Shown here piece after piece: positions 26,341-34,351 of a stretch of 48,127 bases of DNA (positions are counted from its first letter, which is position 1; each line of letters opens with the position of its first letter). Under the pieces are notes generated by a model. That model was not told the DNA's origin. It saw nothing but the letters and a program-made list of their open reading frames with translations, and did not search any database. Position numbers and translations under genes: made by a program. The DNA lies in contig JAFSTX010000065.1 of assembly GCA_017445585.1 (NCBI GenBank), positions 1 through 48,127 on the forward strand. The letters run 5' to 3'. Origin of the DNA: Lachnospiraceae bacterium. GTDB lineage: Bacteria; Bacillota; Clostridia; Lachnospirales; Lachnospiraceae.

Positions 26341-28128
26341 TCACAACTCTTCCGCCTCAGCCTTCCAGATCCGTCCGGACACATCGCTCGGCATCATCAG
26401 TCCGCCGCGCGGCGAGAGCGAGAAGCTGAGGATCATCGGACCGTCCGGGCTGCATGAACGCTTGAACTGGCTGGAGAAGAACCTGCGGTAGAAATTCCTG
26501 ACTGTCATTCTGATCACGTCATCGGAATACGAGCTTCCGAAGACTTCTGCAGCCAGGCCATAGATCTGCTTCGGACCCATATGTGATACCATCGCATAGT
26601 ACAGTATGAAATCGTGAATCTCGTAGGGACCGAGGATATCTTCGGTCTTCTGTCCTATGGCCCCGTCCTCTCCCGGGATCAGCTCGGGGCTGACAGGGAT
26701 GTCAAGGATACTGTAAAGAAGCTGTGAGAGCTTCTCGCTGCCGCAGGTATCAGCCACGTATCTTACGATCATACGGACCAGAGTCTTGGGCACGCCGCAG
26801 TTAACTCCGTACATCGACATATGATCGCCGTTATATGTACACCAGCCGAGTGCGATCTCGGACATATCCCCCGTACCGACCACGATGGCGTTAAGGTCGT
26901 TTGCAAGATCCATCAGGACCTGCGTGCGCTCACGCGCCTGCGCGTTTTCAAAAGCAGTGTTATGTACGTCCGGATCATGTCCGATATCTGCCAGATGCTG
27001 CATGACGGAGGCTCTGATATCGACTTCCCTGTACGTCACTCCCAGCTCGCTCATCAGAGACAGTGCAAAGCTTCTGGTAGTCTCAGATGTGCCAAAGCAG
27101 GGCATAGTGACGGCTGTGATATCCGATCTGTCATATCCCGCCAATTCAAAAGCTCTGACCGTGACCAGCAGGGCCAGTGTGGAGTCAAGTCCGCCTGAAA
27201 TACCGATGACGGCTTTGCGGCAGCCAATGGCTTCCATGCGGCCCAGAAGCCCCCTCGCCTGCAGATCGAATGCATGCTCCAGAGTATGTTCGGACGTGTC
27301 TGGCAGATAGGGGATCCGGGGATCCGCATTTCCACGCGAATTCGGTCCGCTGCAGGCTGTAATCGCACGGGACTCTTCGATATCCGCGGTATCGGCCTCG
27401 GCCATGATCATCACCTTGTGACGTGCACAACCCTTTGCCAGAAGCCTGCCTCCCTGAGCGATCGCCTTGATCCCGGTATAGACAAAGTCGGTAGTGGATT
27501 CACCGAAACCGCATCCGGAAAGCACATATATGCAGCCTGTGCTGCACTCACGTACCTTTCCGAGGCGCAAAGGAAGTCTGCCGGCGTATTCTGCGCCTTC
27601 AGATATGTTCACCACGATATCACCGTCAAAACCGGATATGCTGTCCACATCGCCCATTATCACGGCCATGGTGACGGTCTCTCCGGTCCCTGGGATCGTC
27701 ACGCCGATCTCCGTACCGTCAGGCTCCAGGCTGTCGTTTTCCGCGGAAAAATACCGGCTCTCGACCAGTCCCATATCGTCACAGTTCCAAGTCTTATAAA
27801 AAGTCCCAAGCAGACTGCCGCCGGCAGCCACCAGGGCGCAGCTGAACAGTTCTTCGTCCTCCATGACGGGAGCACCGAATACGATGACGGCGCTGATGTC
27901 AGCGCTGGCAGAAACTATGCGGTCCACAGCGTCTTTCGCAGCCGAGATCAGCGTATCCTGCAGGAACAGGTCTCCGCATGAATACCCCGTCACCGCCAGC
28001 TCGGGAAAAGCCACGATGGAAGCGCCTCCGTCAGCGGCCTCACAGGCCAGTTTTATTATCTCATCCGCATTTGCCCGGGGATCGGCCAGGTGTACCCTTG
28101 GACTGACCGATGCTATCTGTATCTTCAT
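26341..28128 (-). CDS. nadE: Glutamine-dependent NAD+ synthase
   Basis: NadE makes NAD+ from deamido-NAD+, ATP and glutamine, the last step of NAD synthesis. From the chosen start it has 595 residues. The N-terminal part is a nitrilase-type glutaminase (MKIQIASVSPRVHLADP and FPELAVTGYSCGDLFLQD, with the catalytic glutamate in FPE). The C-terminal synthetase has the PP-loop GISGGLDSTLALLV and VVGTGDMSEIALGWCTY. I put the start at 28128 because GGAG lies 6 nt upstream; the ATG at 28140 is itself part of that region. It follows the aminopeptidase gene by 18 nt and precedes the COG0523 gene by 96 nt. Confidence 0.95.
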   Translation of the reverse strand: MKIQIASVSPRVHLADPRANADEIIKLACEAADGGASIVAFPELAVTGYSCGDLFLQDTLISAAKDAVDRIVSASADISAVIVFGAPVMEDEELFSCALVAAGGSLLGTFYKTWNCDDMGLVESRYFSAENDSLEPDGTEIGVTIPGTGETVTMAVIMGDVDSISGFDGDIVVNISEGAEYAGRLPLRLGKVRECSTGCIYVLSGCGFGESTTDFVYTGIKAIAQGGRLLAKGCARHKVMIMAEADTADIEESRAITACSGPNSRGNADPRIPYLPDTSEHTLEHAFDLQARGLLGRMEAIGCRKAVIGISGGLDSTLALLVTVRAFELAGYDRSDITAVTMPCFGTSETTRSFALSLMSELGVTYREVDIRASVMQHLADIGHDPDVHNTAFENAQARERTQVLMDLANDLNAIVVGTGDMSEIALGWCTYNGDHMSMYGVNCGVPKTLVRMIVRYVADTCGSEKLSQLLYSILDIPVSPELIPGEDGAIGQKTEDILGPYEIHDFILYYAMVSHMGPKQIYGLAAEVFGSSYSDDVIRMTVRNFYRRFFSSQFKRSCSPDGPMILSFSLSPRGGLMMPSDVSGRIWKAEAEEL

Positions 28129-28146
28129 CAGTTTCTCCATTTATTT

Positions 28147-29532
28147 TCAGGCGTTCCTGAGGAATGCCTTATAACCCTTTACAGCTTCATAGATATCGGC
28201 CTTGCTGGCGATCTCATAGGGAGCGTGCATATTCAATACAGCTATACCCGAGTCGATGACTTCCATACCGTAGTTCGCAAGGATATAGGCGATGGTTCCG
28301 CCGCCGCCCTGATCGACCTTGCCCAGCTCCGAGATCTGCCATGAGACCTTGTTCTCATCGAGAATGCTGCGGAGCGCAGCCACATACTCGGCAGGAGCGT
28401 CGTTGCTGCCGGATTTGCCTCTGGCTCCGGTATACTTATTAAAGCACAGTCCGCGTCCCAGATATGCCGCATTCTTTTTCTCGAATGCGGAGGCATACGT
28501 GGGATCAAAGCCTGCACTGACGTCCGAAGAAAGCATGCGGGAGCTGCTCATCGCGCGCTTGAGAGTAAGCTCGCTGTAGCTTCCGCAAAGATTGATGAGC
28601 TCGGCTACACAGTTTTCAAAGAATCTCGAATGCATTCCGGTAGCACCTACGCTGCCGATCTCCTCCTTGTCCACGAGCAGGCATACGCCGGTCTTGTCCA
28701 GCTTGTCCGTCTCAAGGAAGGCCTCAAGCGAAGTATACGCACAGATACGGTCGTCGTGGCCGTAGCCCATGATCATGCTCCTGTCAAGTCCCATGTCTCT
28801 GGCCGGACCGGCGGGCACTACCTCAAACTCGGCAGAGATGAAATCTTCTTCGTCCATGCCGTATTTATCCTTAAGGATAGAGAGCACATTCTTCTTTACG
28901 AGCTCCTTCTCCTTCTCAGCGCCTTTTACGGGGCGGCTGCCGATCATAATATCCAGATCCTCGCCCTCGATGACTACGGAGCCCTTTTTCTCCATCTGAT
29001 CCTTGGCAAGATGGATCAGCAGATCGGTCACTCCGACCACGGGATCGGAGGGATCCTCGCCTATGACGACATTCCTGACGGTTCCGTCCTTAAATGCCAC
29101 GGTTCCGTGGAGTGCCATGGGAAGCGTAACCCACTGATACTTCTTTACTCCGCCGTAATAATGCGTATCAAGAAGGACAAAATCGTTATCCTCATAGAGT
29201 GGATTGGGCTTAAGATCAAGCCTTGGCGAATCTATATGCGCTCCGAGAATAGTCATGCCCTCTTCCAGAGGCTTCCTGCCGATATTGAAGAGAACGAGGG
29301 ATTTGCCCATTATATGAGCATAGATCTTATCACCGGCCTTAAGCTTTTTACCGGCTTTAACGAACTGCTCCAGAGGCTTGTAGCCTTTTTGCCCGGCAAG
29401 TTCAATGGCTCTGACCACACATTCTCTCTCTGTCTTGCACTCGCTGATGAATTTTTTGTAACGCTCAGCAAGCTGATCAACTGCCTTCAGTTCTCTGGCT
29501 CCGTATCCGAGCCATGCATTCTTTCTCTCCAT
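28147..29532 (-). CDS. M18 family aminopeptidase
   Basis: M18 enzymes are cytoplasmic dizinc aminopeptidases that form large tetrahedral complexes. From the chosen start the protein has 461 residues. Metal-site landmarks are GAHIDSPRLDLKP (the HID site), DKEEIGSVGATG (the catalytic glutamate pair) and the late VLNMHAPYE histidine. I placed the start at 29532 (MERKNAWLGYG), preceded by AAGGAG at 5 nt; an earlier ATG at 29550 adds six residues without a ribosome binding site. It leads the run aminopeptidase, nadE, COG0523 pair, addBA. Substrate preference cannot be read from sequence. Confidence 0.92.
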   Translation of the reverse strand: MERKNAWLGYGARELKAVDQLAERYKKFISECKTERECVVRAIELAGQKGYKPLEQFVKAGKKLKAGDKIYAHIMGKSLVLFNIGRKPLEEGMTILGAHIDSPRLDLKPNPLYEDNDFVLLDTHYYGGVKKYQWVTLPMALHGTVAFKDGTVRNVVIGEDPSDPVVGVTDLLIHLAKDQMEKKGSVVIEGEDLDIMIGSRPVKGAEKEKELVKKNVLSILKDKYGMDEEDFISAEFEVVPAGPARDMGLDRSMIMGYGHDDRICAYTSLEAFLETDKLDKTGVCLLVDKEEIGSVGATGMHSRFFENCVAELINLCGSYSELTLKRAMSSSRMLSSDVSAGFDPTYASAFEKKNAAYLGRGLCFNKYTGARGKSGSNDAPAEYVAALRSILDENKVSWQISELGKVDQGGGGTIAYILANYGMEVIDSGIAVLNMHAPYEIASKADIYEAVKGYKAFLRNA

Positions 29533-29598
29533 ATTGTCTCCTTTTAACATCAGAAATAACAGCGTCTGCCGCTGCTATCGTGTAATATACAGTAATAA

Positions 29599-29622
29599 GG
29601 GATACACCTTAAGGCGTATCCC
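29599..29622 (-). terminator. Hairpin between efp and the aminopeptidase gene
   Basis: Arms 29599-29608 and 29613-29622 pair over 10 bp with one wobble around a TTAA loop. It follows the efp stop by 17 nt. The downstream run on the minus strand is TTATTACT, only partly U-rich, so termination may be incomplete. Confidence 0.6.
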
Positions 29623-29639
29623 TCTGAAAGTGATCTAAG

Positions 29640-30197
29640 TTATGCTCTGGAAAGATACTCGCCTGTCCTGGTGTCGATCTTTACGATATCGCCTTCATTC
29701 ACGAAGAGCGGAACCGCGATCTGAGCGCCGGTCTCGACCGTAGCGGGCTTGGTGGCTCCGGTAGCGGTATTGCCCTTGAATCCGGGCTCCGTAGCCGTGA
29801 CCGCCAGCTCTACAAACAGAGGCGCCTCTACAGAGAAGACGTTGCCCTTGTGTGAGCAGATCTTGACTACTTCGTTCTCCTTGACGAATTTCAGGGAATC
29901 GCCGATCTGATCAGCGGTAAGGGAGATCTGCTCAAAGGTCTCCTGATCCATGAAATAATAAAGATCGCCGTCATTGTACAGATACTGCATGTTCACGCGG
30001 TCAATGCGGGCTTCTTCGAACTTTTCGGTGGGACGGAAGGAATTCTCGATCACGCCTCCGCTGATGATGTTCTTGAGCTTGGTACGCACAAAAGCGGCTC
30101 CCTTGCCGGGTTTGACATGCTGGAACTCGATGATCTGCCAGATGCCGTTCTCGTACTCGATAGTAATGCCGTTCTTAAAATCTCCTGCTGTTACCAT
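29640..30197 (-). CDS. efp: Elongation factor P
   Basis: EF-P relieves ribosomes stalled at polyproline stretches. The 185 residues match the three-domain family. The tip loop of domain I reads [20 protein letters not shown], with the lysine of PGKG being the usual modification site (about residue 33). The end reads [12 protein letters not shown], as in other EF-P proteins. GAGGAG precedes the ATG, and a separate promoter lies in the 114-nt gap upstream. No EF-P modification gene is visible in this window. Confidence 0.97.
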   Translation of the reverse strand: MVTAGDFKNGITIEYENGIWQIIEFQHVKPGKGAAFVRTKLKNIISGGVIENSFRPTEKFEEARIDRVNMQYLYNDGDLYYFMDQETFEQISLTADQIGDSLKFVKENEVVKICSHKGNVFSVEAPLFVELAVTATEPGFKGNTATGATKPATVETGAQIAVPLFVNEGDIVKIDTRTGEYLSRA

Positions 30198-30231
30198 AAA
30201 ATAGATCTCCTCATTAGAATTTCATTGAATT

Positions 30232-30260
30232 ATTTTATTATATATCACATAAACTTGCAA
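30232..30260 (-). promoter_or_regulatory. Candidate promoter of efp
   Basis: On the minus strand TTGCAA (30255-30260) and TAAAAT (30232-30237) are 17 nt apart, 35 nt before the efp ATG. The -35 box matches four of six positions. A TATAAT overlaps at 30237-30242 but has no partner at proper spacing. Confidence 0.5.
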
Positions 30261-30311
30261 GCAGTTTTATTGCGGAAAACGGCCAAAGAAGGCCCCTGCC
30301 GCATTATCCGG

Positions 30312-30794
30312 TCACCGGCGTATAAACAGGCGCTCGAAGAATCTCTTGAAGCGGATCTTGAACCTCTCGTGGTCGGGGTCAAGCGGACGGCACAGATATA
30401 TACGCAGGCCAGCATTGTTCGCACCGAGGACGTCGGTAAAGAGCTGGTCTCCGAAGCAGGCAGTATCCTCCGGTCCGGTCCCGATCATCTTCATCGCGGT
30501 CAGATAACCGTCCTTTTTAGGCTTGGCGGCCTTGAAGAGATATGCGCAGCCGACTTTATCCGCAAAGCTCTTCACTCTCCCGATGCCGTTGTTTGAGAGC
30601 ACCAGACATGAAAAGCCCATTGCAGACAGGCGCCCGATCAGATTTCGGCTTCTTTCATCTGCCGGCGCATTGTCTCCCACGAGAGTATTGTCGATATCAA
30701 AGATCAGTCCGCGAAAGCCCTCGTCATAGAGACCCTTGAAATCAAAACCGTAGACAGAATCTATCAATTTGTATGGACGGAGCTTTTCTCTCAT
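30312..30794 (-). CDS. YqeG family HAD IIIA-type phosphatase
   Basis: The protein has 160 residues. The HAD nucleophile motif reads LIFDIDNTLVGDNAP (about 29-43), the Thr/Ser motif is LVLSNNGIGRV, and the acidic motif III is AACFGDQLFTDVLGANNAG-like (CFGDQLFTDV is visible). It lacks a large cap domain, as expected for the YqeG group. Related YqeG proteins in Bacillus are often near aroE, yqeH and ribosome genes, and their substrate is not settled. Here the ATG overlaps the nrdR stop by 4 nt, so the two are translationally coupled. Confidence 0.9.
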   Translation of the reverse strand: MREKLRPYKLIDSVYGFDFKGLYDEGFRGLIFDIDNTLVGDNAPADERSRNLIGRLSAMGFSCLVLSNNGIGRVKSFADKVGCAYLFKAAKPKKDGYLTAMKMIGTGPEDTACFGDQLFTDVLGANNAGLRIYLCRPLDPDHERFKIRFKRFFERLFIRR

Positions 30795-31249
30795 TTACTG
30801 CCCTTCTTGGCGAGTTTCTCGATCTCCTTGAGGAAGGTGTCCACGTCCTTGAATTCTTTGTAGACAGAGGCAAAGCGCACATAGGCCACGTCGTCAAGCT
30901 CGCGAAGAGCATCCATGACCATCTCTCCGACCTTGCTGCTCGGGATCTCCTTCTCATCGGCGGAGAGTATCCTGTTTTCCAGGTCATCGATCATCTCATT
31001 GATCTTTGCGACTGGAATAGGACGCTTGTGACAGGCGCGGTATATACCGCCTTCAAGTTTCTCGCGGTCGTAGGGTTCACGGATATCATTCTTTTTGACG
31101 ATCATCGTCGGTATGCTCTCTACCTTTTCATAAGTGGTAAAGCGCCTGCCGCAGACCTCGCACTCCCGGCGGCGGCGGATCGCGTTATTGTCGCTGGGTC
31201 TCGAATCAGTCACTTTTGTGTCTTCTGCTCCGCAAAAAGGGCAATTCAT
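30791..31249 (-). CDS. nrdR: Transcriptional repressor NrdR
   Basis: NrdR represses ribonucleotide reductase genes, sensing ATP/dATP through its ATP-cone. The 152 residues contain an N-terminal zinc ribbon (MNCPFCG, C3 and C6, and CEVCGRRF) with the RRRREC block, followed by an ATP-cone (PTMIVKKNDIREPYDREKLEGG onward, about 46-136). The ribosome binding site GGGAGGAG sits only a few nt after the far end of the prfC reading frame. No nrd genes or NrdR boxes are in the window, so its targets lie elsewhere. Confidence 0.96.
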   Translation of the reverse strand: MNCPFCGAEDTKVTDSRPSDNNAIRRRRECEVCGRRFTTYEKVESIPTMIVKKNDIREPYDREKLEGGIYRACHKRPIPVAKINEMIDDLENRILSADEKEIPSSKVGEMVMDALRELDDVAYVRFASVYKEFKDVDTFLKEIEKLAKKGSK

Positions 31250-31263
31250 AATCTCTCCTCCCG

Positions 31264-31422
31264 TCAGTTCCTGGCAAATTCCGAAAGCTTCAGCCCCGGA
31301 TTGCGGTCGAGGACCATTCCCACGCTCCAGCTGTTGACAAAGAGCAGCAGCGGGCGGTCCTTGAGGTCTTTGATACGCTTCATATCAGATGTGCCGTTGA
31401 TCTTGTCTATATCGATATCTTA
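31264..31422 (-). other. In-frame stop in prfC and the 51-codon RF3 tail beyond it
   Basis: The TAA at 31420-31422 is followed in the same frame by 51 codons ending at a TGA (31264-31266). Translated, they include TSDMKRIKDLKDRPLLLF and VLDRNPGLKLSEFAR, recognisable as the RF3 C-terminus. With the upstream 477 codons this makes 529 positions, the usual RF3 length. No ribosome binding site suggests separate translation. TAA ends several intact genes here (rnc, plsX, addB, thiI), so reassignment is not likely. Confidence 0.92.
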
Positions 31423-32853
31423 ATTCTCTATCCAGCGGATATGCTCGTAGGGAAGCTGGTCAAGTCTGACTTCGACGTTGTATTCGTTCTGCAGGCGGTA
31501 TGTAAGCACCTCAAACTGCAGCACGCCGACCACGCCTACGATGATCTCCTCCATTCCGGTATTAAACTCCTGGAAGATCTGAATCGCACCTTCCTGGGCT
31601 ATCTGGCTGATGCCCTTGATAAACTGCTTGCGCTTCATCGTATCTATCTGGCGGACCCTGGCAAAATGCTCCGGAGCAAAGGTAGGGATGCCTTCGAAAG
31701 CAAACTTCTCGCTGCCCGCGCAGAGAGTATCTCCTATCGAAAAGATACCGGGATCGAACACACCTATGATATCGCCCGCGTATGCCTCGGTGACTATAGT
31801 GCGCTCGTCAGCCATCATGGACGTGGACTGGTTCAGACGGATCTTTTTGCCGCCCTGTATATGTTCGACTTCCATACCTGCTTCGTATTTTCCCGAACAA
31901 ATGCGCATAAAAGCGATCCTGTCGCGGTGTGCCTTGTTCATATTGGCCTGGATCTTGAAAACGAAAGCCGAAAAAGGCGCCTCCACCGGGTCTATCAGAC
32001 CCTTGTCCGACATGCGGGCGGCAGGCGTCTCGCTCATCCTGAGGAAGTGTTCCAGGAACGTTTCCACACCGAAATTCGTAAGCGCCGAACCGAAGAACAC
32101 AGGGCTGAGCATACCGCTGCGGACCATCTCCATATCCAGTTCCTGACCTGCTCCGTCGAGCAGCTCGATATCGTCACGCAGCTGCGCCATGAAGTCGGCG
32201 CCTATCTTGGCTTCGGTCGCAGGATCATCCGGATCAAGCGTATTTGTCGCTATCTCGTGCGAGCCTGCACCTTCGGCCACGAAAGTGGTAATCTTCTGTA
32301 TATCGCGCTCGTACACTCCGCGGAAGCTCTTGCCTGAACCTATGGGCCAGTTGACAGGACACGTATCAATGCCCAGTACGTCCTCGATATCGCTCATAAG
32401 CTCAAACGGATCCTTTGCTTCACGATCAAGCTTATTGATAAAGGTAAAGATCGGGATATGACGCATCATGCAGACCTTGAAAAGCTTGATGGTCTGCGCC
32501 TCGACGCCCTTTGATGCATCGATCACCATGACAGCGCAGTCTGCGGCCATGAGCGTACGGTAGGTATCCTCCGAGAAATCCTGATGTCCGGGAGTGTCAA
32601 GGATATTGATGCAGAATCCGTTATAATTGAACTGGAGAACAGACGAAGTAACCGAGATACCACGCTCCTTCTCTATCTCCATCCAGTCGGATACGGCGTG
32701 TTTTGCGCCCTTTCTTCCTTTGACCGTACCGGCCAGATTGATGGCGCCCCCATACAGCAGAAACTTCTCCGTGAGTGTCGTCTTACCGGCGTCGGGATGC
32801 GATATGATGGCAAAGGTTCTTCTCTTTTGTATTTCCTCTCTGAGTGAAGCCAT
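31420..32853 (-). CDS. prfC: Peptide chain release factor 3, interrupted by an in-frame stop
   Basis: RF3 is the GTPase that recycles RF1 and RF2 from the ribosome after peptide release. The open frame gives 477 residues with P-loop ISHPDAGKTTLTEKFL (about 17-32), DTPGHQDF, FINKLDREAKDP and the RF3-specific C-terminal block up to LPYEHIRWIEN. The usual length is about 526-530; the frame stops at TAA where relatives continue. The missing 51 residues are encoded in the same frame beyond it (31264-31419). The product made by normal termination would lack the end of domain III and may be inactive. GGAG precedes the ATG. The gene is divergent from coaX and upstream of nrdR and yqeG. Confidence 0.93.
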   Translation of the reverse strand: MASLREEIQKRRTFAIISHPDAGKTTLTEKFLLYGGAINLAGTVKGRKGAKHAVSDWMEIEKERGISVTSSVLQFNYNGFCINILDTPGHQDFSEDTYRTLMAADCAVMVIDASKGVEAQTIKLFKVCMMRHIPIFTFINKLDREAKDPFELMSDIEDVLGIDTCPVNWPIGSGKSFRGVYERDIQKITTFVAEGAGSHEIATNTLDPDDPATEAKIGADFMAQLRDDIELLDGAGQELDMEMVRSGMLSPVFFGSALTNFGVETFLEHFLRMSETPAARMSDKGLIDPVEAPFSAFVFKIQANMNKAHRDRIAFMRICSGKYEAGMEVEHIQGGKKIRLNQSTSMMADERTIVTEAYAGDIIGVFDPGIFSIGDTLCAGSEKFAFEGIPTFAPEHFARVRQIDTMKRKQFIKGISQIAQEGAIQIFQEFNTGMEEIIVGVVGVLQFEVLTYRLQNEYNVEVRLDQLPYEHIRWIEN

Positions 32854-32912
32854 TTAACTCTCCAATATCAATATGTATTATTCAACTGCCTTATAATACC
32901 ATATTTTGTTGT

Positions 32913-32940
32913 TTGTGCAAGTGGGAAAATATGATATACT
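32913..32940 (+). promoter_or_regulatory. Candidate promoter of coaX
   Basis: TATACT (32935-32940) lies about 30 nt before the coaX ATG and 15 nt before its GGAGG. The -35 region is poor (TTGTGC at 32913-32918, spacer 16). The shared 117-nt region must also hold the divergent prfC promoter, for which TTGCAC and TATTAT 16 nt apart are a weak candidate. Confidence 0.45.
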
Positions 32941-32970
32941 ACATAAAACCTTATATTACGGAGGTAAGTC

Positions 32971-33738
32971 ATGATATTCACGATAGATATAGGCAATACG
33001 AATATAGTAGCCGGAGTCGTATGCAGAGACGGCGTCAGATTCGTCGAGCGCATGTCCACAGACCGTATCAAGACAGACCTCGAGTATACAGTCCTGTTAA
33101 AGACTGTTCTCGATCTGCACGATATCGATCTGAAGAACATCAAGGGATCTATCATCTCTTCCGTCGTACCCGAAGTCACGCTTACCATAAAGAAATCCCT
33201 GGAGAAGCTCTTTGGATGCGAACCGCTCGTCGTCGGACCCGGCATAAAGACCGGGCTTAATATAAGAATCGACGATCCCGCACAGCTCGGAGCGGATATG
33301 GTCGTCGCCGCTGTCGCCGCCATCCGCGAGTATCCGCTGCCTCAGATCATCCTGGATCTGGGTACGGCCACTACCATCTCCGTGATCGATGATAAAGGCG
33401 TCTTTCTCGGAGTCATCATAGCTCCCGGTGTGCGCACAGGGCTTCGATCCCTGGCGGGCGACGCATCTCAGCTTCCTAATATCAGCATCGAAGCGCCCGC
33501 GCACGTCATCGGCAAGAATACGATCGATTCGATGCAGAGCGGTGCAGTATTCGGAAATGCTTCCATGATAGACGGGATGATCGAGCGGATCGAGGCAGAG
33601 ACAGGTCAGAAAGCTACAGTCATCGCGACAGGCGGTATCGGCTACCGTATTATCCCCTACTGCAGCCACGAGATCATCCTCGATGACCAGCTGCTGCTCA
33701 AGGGCCTGTATATCATCTACAATAAAAACGTACAGTAA
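32971..33738 (+). CDS. coaX: Type III pantothenate kinase
   Basis: CoaX phosphorylates pantothenate, the first step of coenzyme A synthesis; the type III enzyme is not inhibited by CoA and needs a monovalent cation. The 255 residues match the family (about 250-260). Landmarks are TIDIGNTNIVAGVV (phosphate-binding, residues 3-16), GADMVVAAVAA (about 109-119), LDLGTATTISVID (about 128-140) and the late IATGGIGYRI. An excellent GGAGG precedes the ATG. It stands alone on the plus strand, divergent from prfC and convergent with the YneA-like gene. Confidence 0.95.
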   Translation: MIFTIDIGNTNIVAGVVCRDGVRFVERMSTDRIKTDLEYTVLLKTVLDLHDIDLKNIKGSIISSVVPEVTLTIKKSLEKLFGCEPLVVGPGIKTGLNIRIDDPAQLGADMVVAAVAAIREYPLPQIILDLGTATTISVIDDKGVFLGVIIAPGVRTGLRSLAGDASQLPNISIEAPAHVIGKNTIDSMQSGAVFGNASMIDGMIERIEAETGQKATVIATGGIGYRIIPYCSHEIILDDQLLLKGLYIIYNKNVQ

Positions 33739-33786
33739 CCTATCAGGCATCCAACAGGCCAGGCGATACCGCAAAACAAACTCAAA

Positions 33787-33827
33787 GAAACAGCGTCCCG
33801 GTCAGAACAAGACCGTGACGCTGTTTC
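33787..33827. repeat. Long inverted repeat between coaX and the YneA-like gene
   Basis: Arms 33787-33803 and 33811-33827 pair over 16 of 17 positions around a 7-nt loop. It lies in the 120-nt gap between two convergent genes. Read on the minus strand, the stem is followed by a T-rich run (TTTCTTTGAGTTTG), so it may terminate the YneA-like transcript; on the plus strand there is no T-tract. Confidence 0.7.
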
Positions 33828-33858
33828 ACATGGGGAAACCAGCCGACTGCGGAATTCA

Positions 33859-34161
33859 TTACCTCATATAGTATATCATCAGGCTGTGACCGGCTACGAG
33901 GCTGCGGTCGTTGACAATGCCGTTCATGGACTTGATCTCATCAATATATGTACTCAGGCTGGTGTCTGAATCGCAGTACTGCCTGGCAATGCTCCAGAGG
34001 CTGTCTCCTTCCTCAATGGTAATAGAGGTAAAATATTTGCTTTTCTCGGGGCCGGAGGCTGACGCAACATCCCTGCCTACTACTATCCCGCCGAAAATGA
34101 TGGCAAAGACGACAGCAGCCAGAATAAATGATCTGATAAGTGCTGTTTTTTTCTTTTTCAT
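33859..34161 (-). CDS. yneA: YneA-like SOS cell-division suppressor (membrane anchor plus LysM)
   Basis: The gene encodes 100 residues from the ATG at 34161, preceded by GGAGG; the longer frame reaching 34236 crosses the promoter. A Lys-rich start and one membrane segment (about 9-28) are followed by a LysM domain (TSITIEEGDSLWSIARQ onward, about 45-98). Size, layout and position divergent from lexA match Bacillus YneA, which delays septation during the SOS response. The promoter overlaps a LexA-box-like site. The symbol is given by analogy; a generic LysM membrane protein is the alternative. Confidence 0.8.
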   Translation of the reverse strand: MKKKKTALIRSFILAAVVFAIIFGGIVVGRDVASASGPEKSKYFTSITIEEGDSLWSIARQYCDSDTSLSTYIDEIKSMNGIVNDRSLVAGHSLMIYYMR

Positions 34162-34207
34162 GGTCTTCCTCCGTATATAAGTTCGTTTATTCGCTCTTGA
34201 TGGAGAA

Positions 34208-34236
34208 AGTATATTCCATAAAAGAACATTTGTCAA
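34208..34236 (-). promoter_or_regulatory. Promoter of the YneA-like gene with overlapping LexA-box-like site
   Basis: On the minus strand TTGACA (34231-34236, perfect) and TATACT (34208-34213) are 17 nt apart. A site close to the Bacillus LexA box (GAAC-N4-GTTC) lies at 34224-34235 as GAAC-ATTT-GTCA and overlaps the -35 box, so bound LexA should block the promoter. Confidence 0.75.
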
Positions 34237-34270
34237 GTTTATTTAATCAAAAAAGAGAAAAGTTTTTCGG

Positions 34271-34308
34271 AAACATTTGTTTACAAAAACCGGCGGATAT
34301 GCTATAAT
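34271..34308 (+). promoter_or_regulatory. lexA promoter with overlapping LexA-box-like site
   Basis: TTTACA (34280-34285) and TATAAT (34303-34308, perfect) are 17 nt apart. AAAC-ATTT-GTTT (34271-34282), a symmetrical variant of the LexA box with one change in each half, overlaps the -35 box and suggests autorepression. Confidence 0.75.
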
Positions 34309-34351
34309 CTGCAGCGTAATGATCCGTTCCGCTTATATATGGAGGTACATC

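Noticed and set aside
31264-31422. Genetic code change (TAA read as sense) or selenocysteine insertion to explain the prfC stop
   Set aside because: TAA ends several intact genes in the window, and selenocysteine uses TGA.
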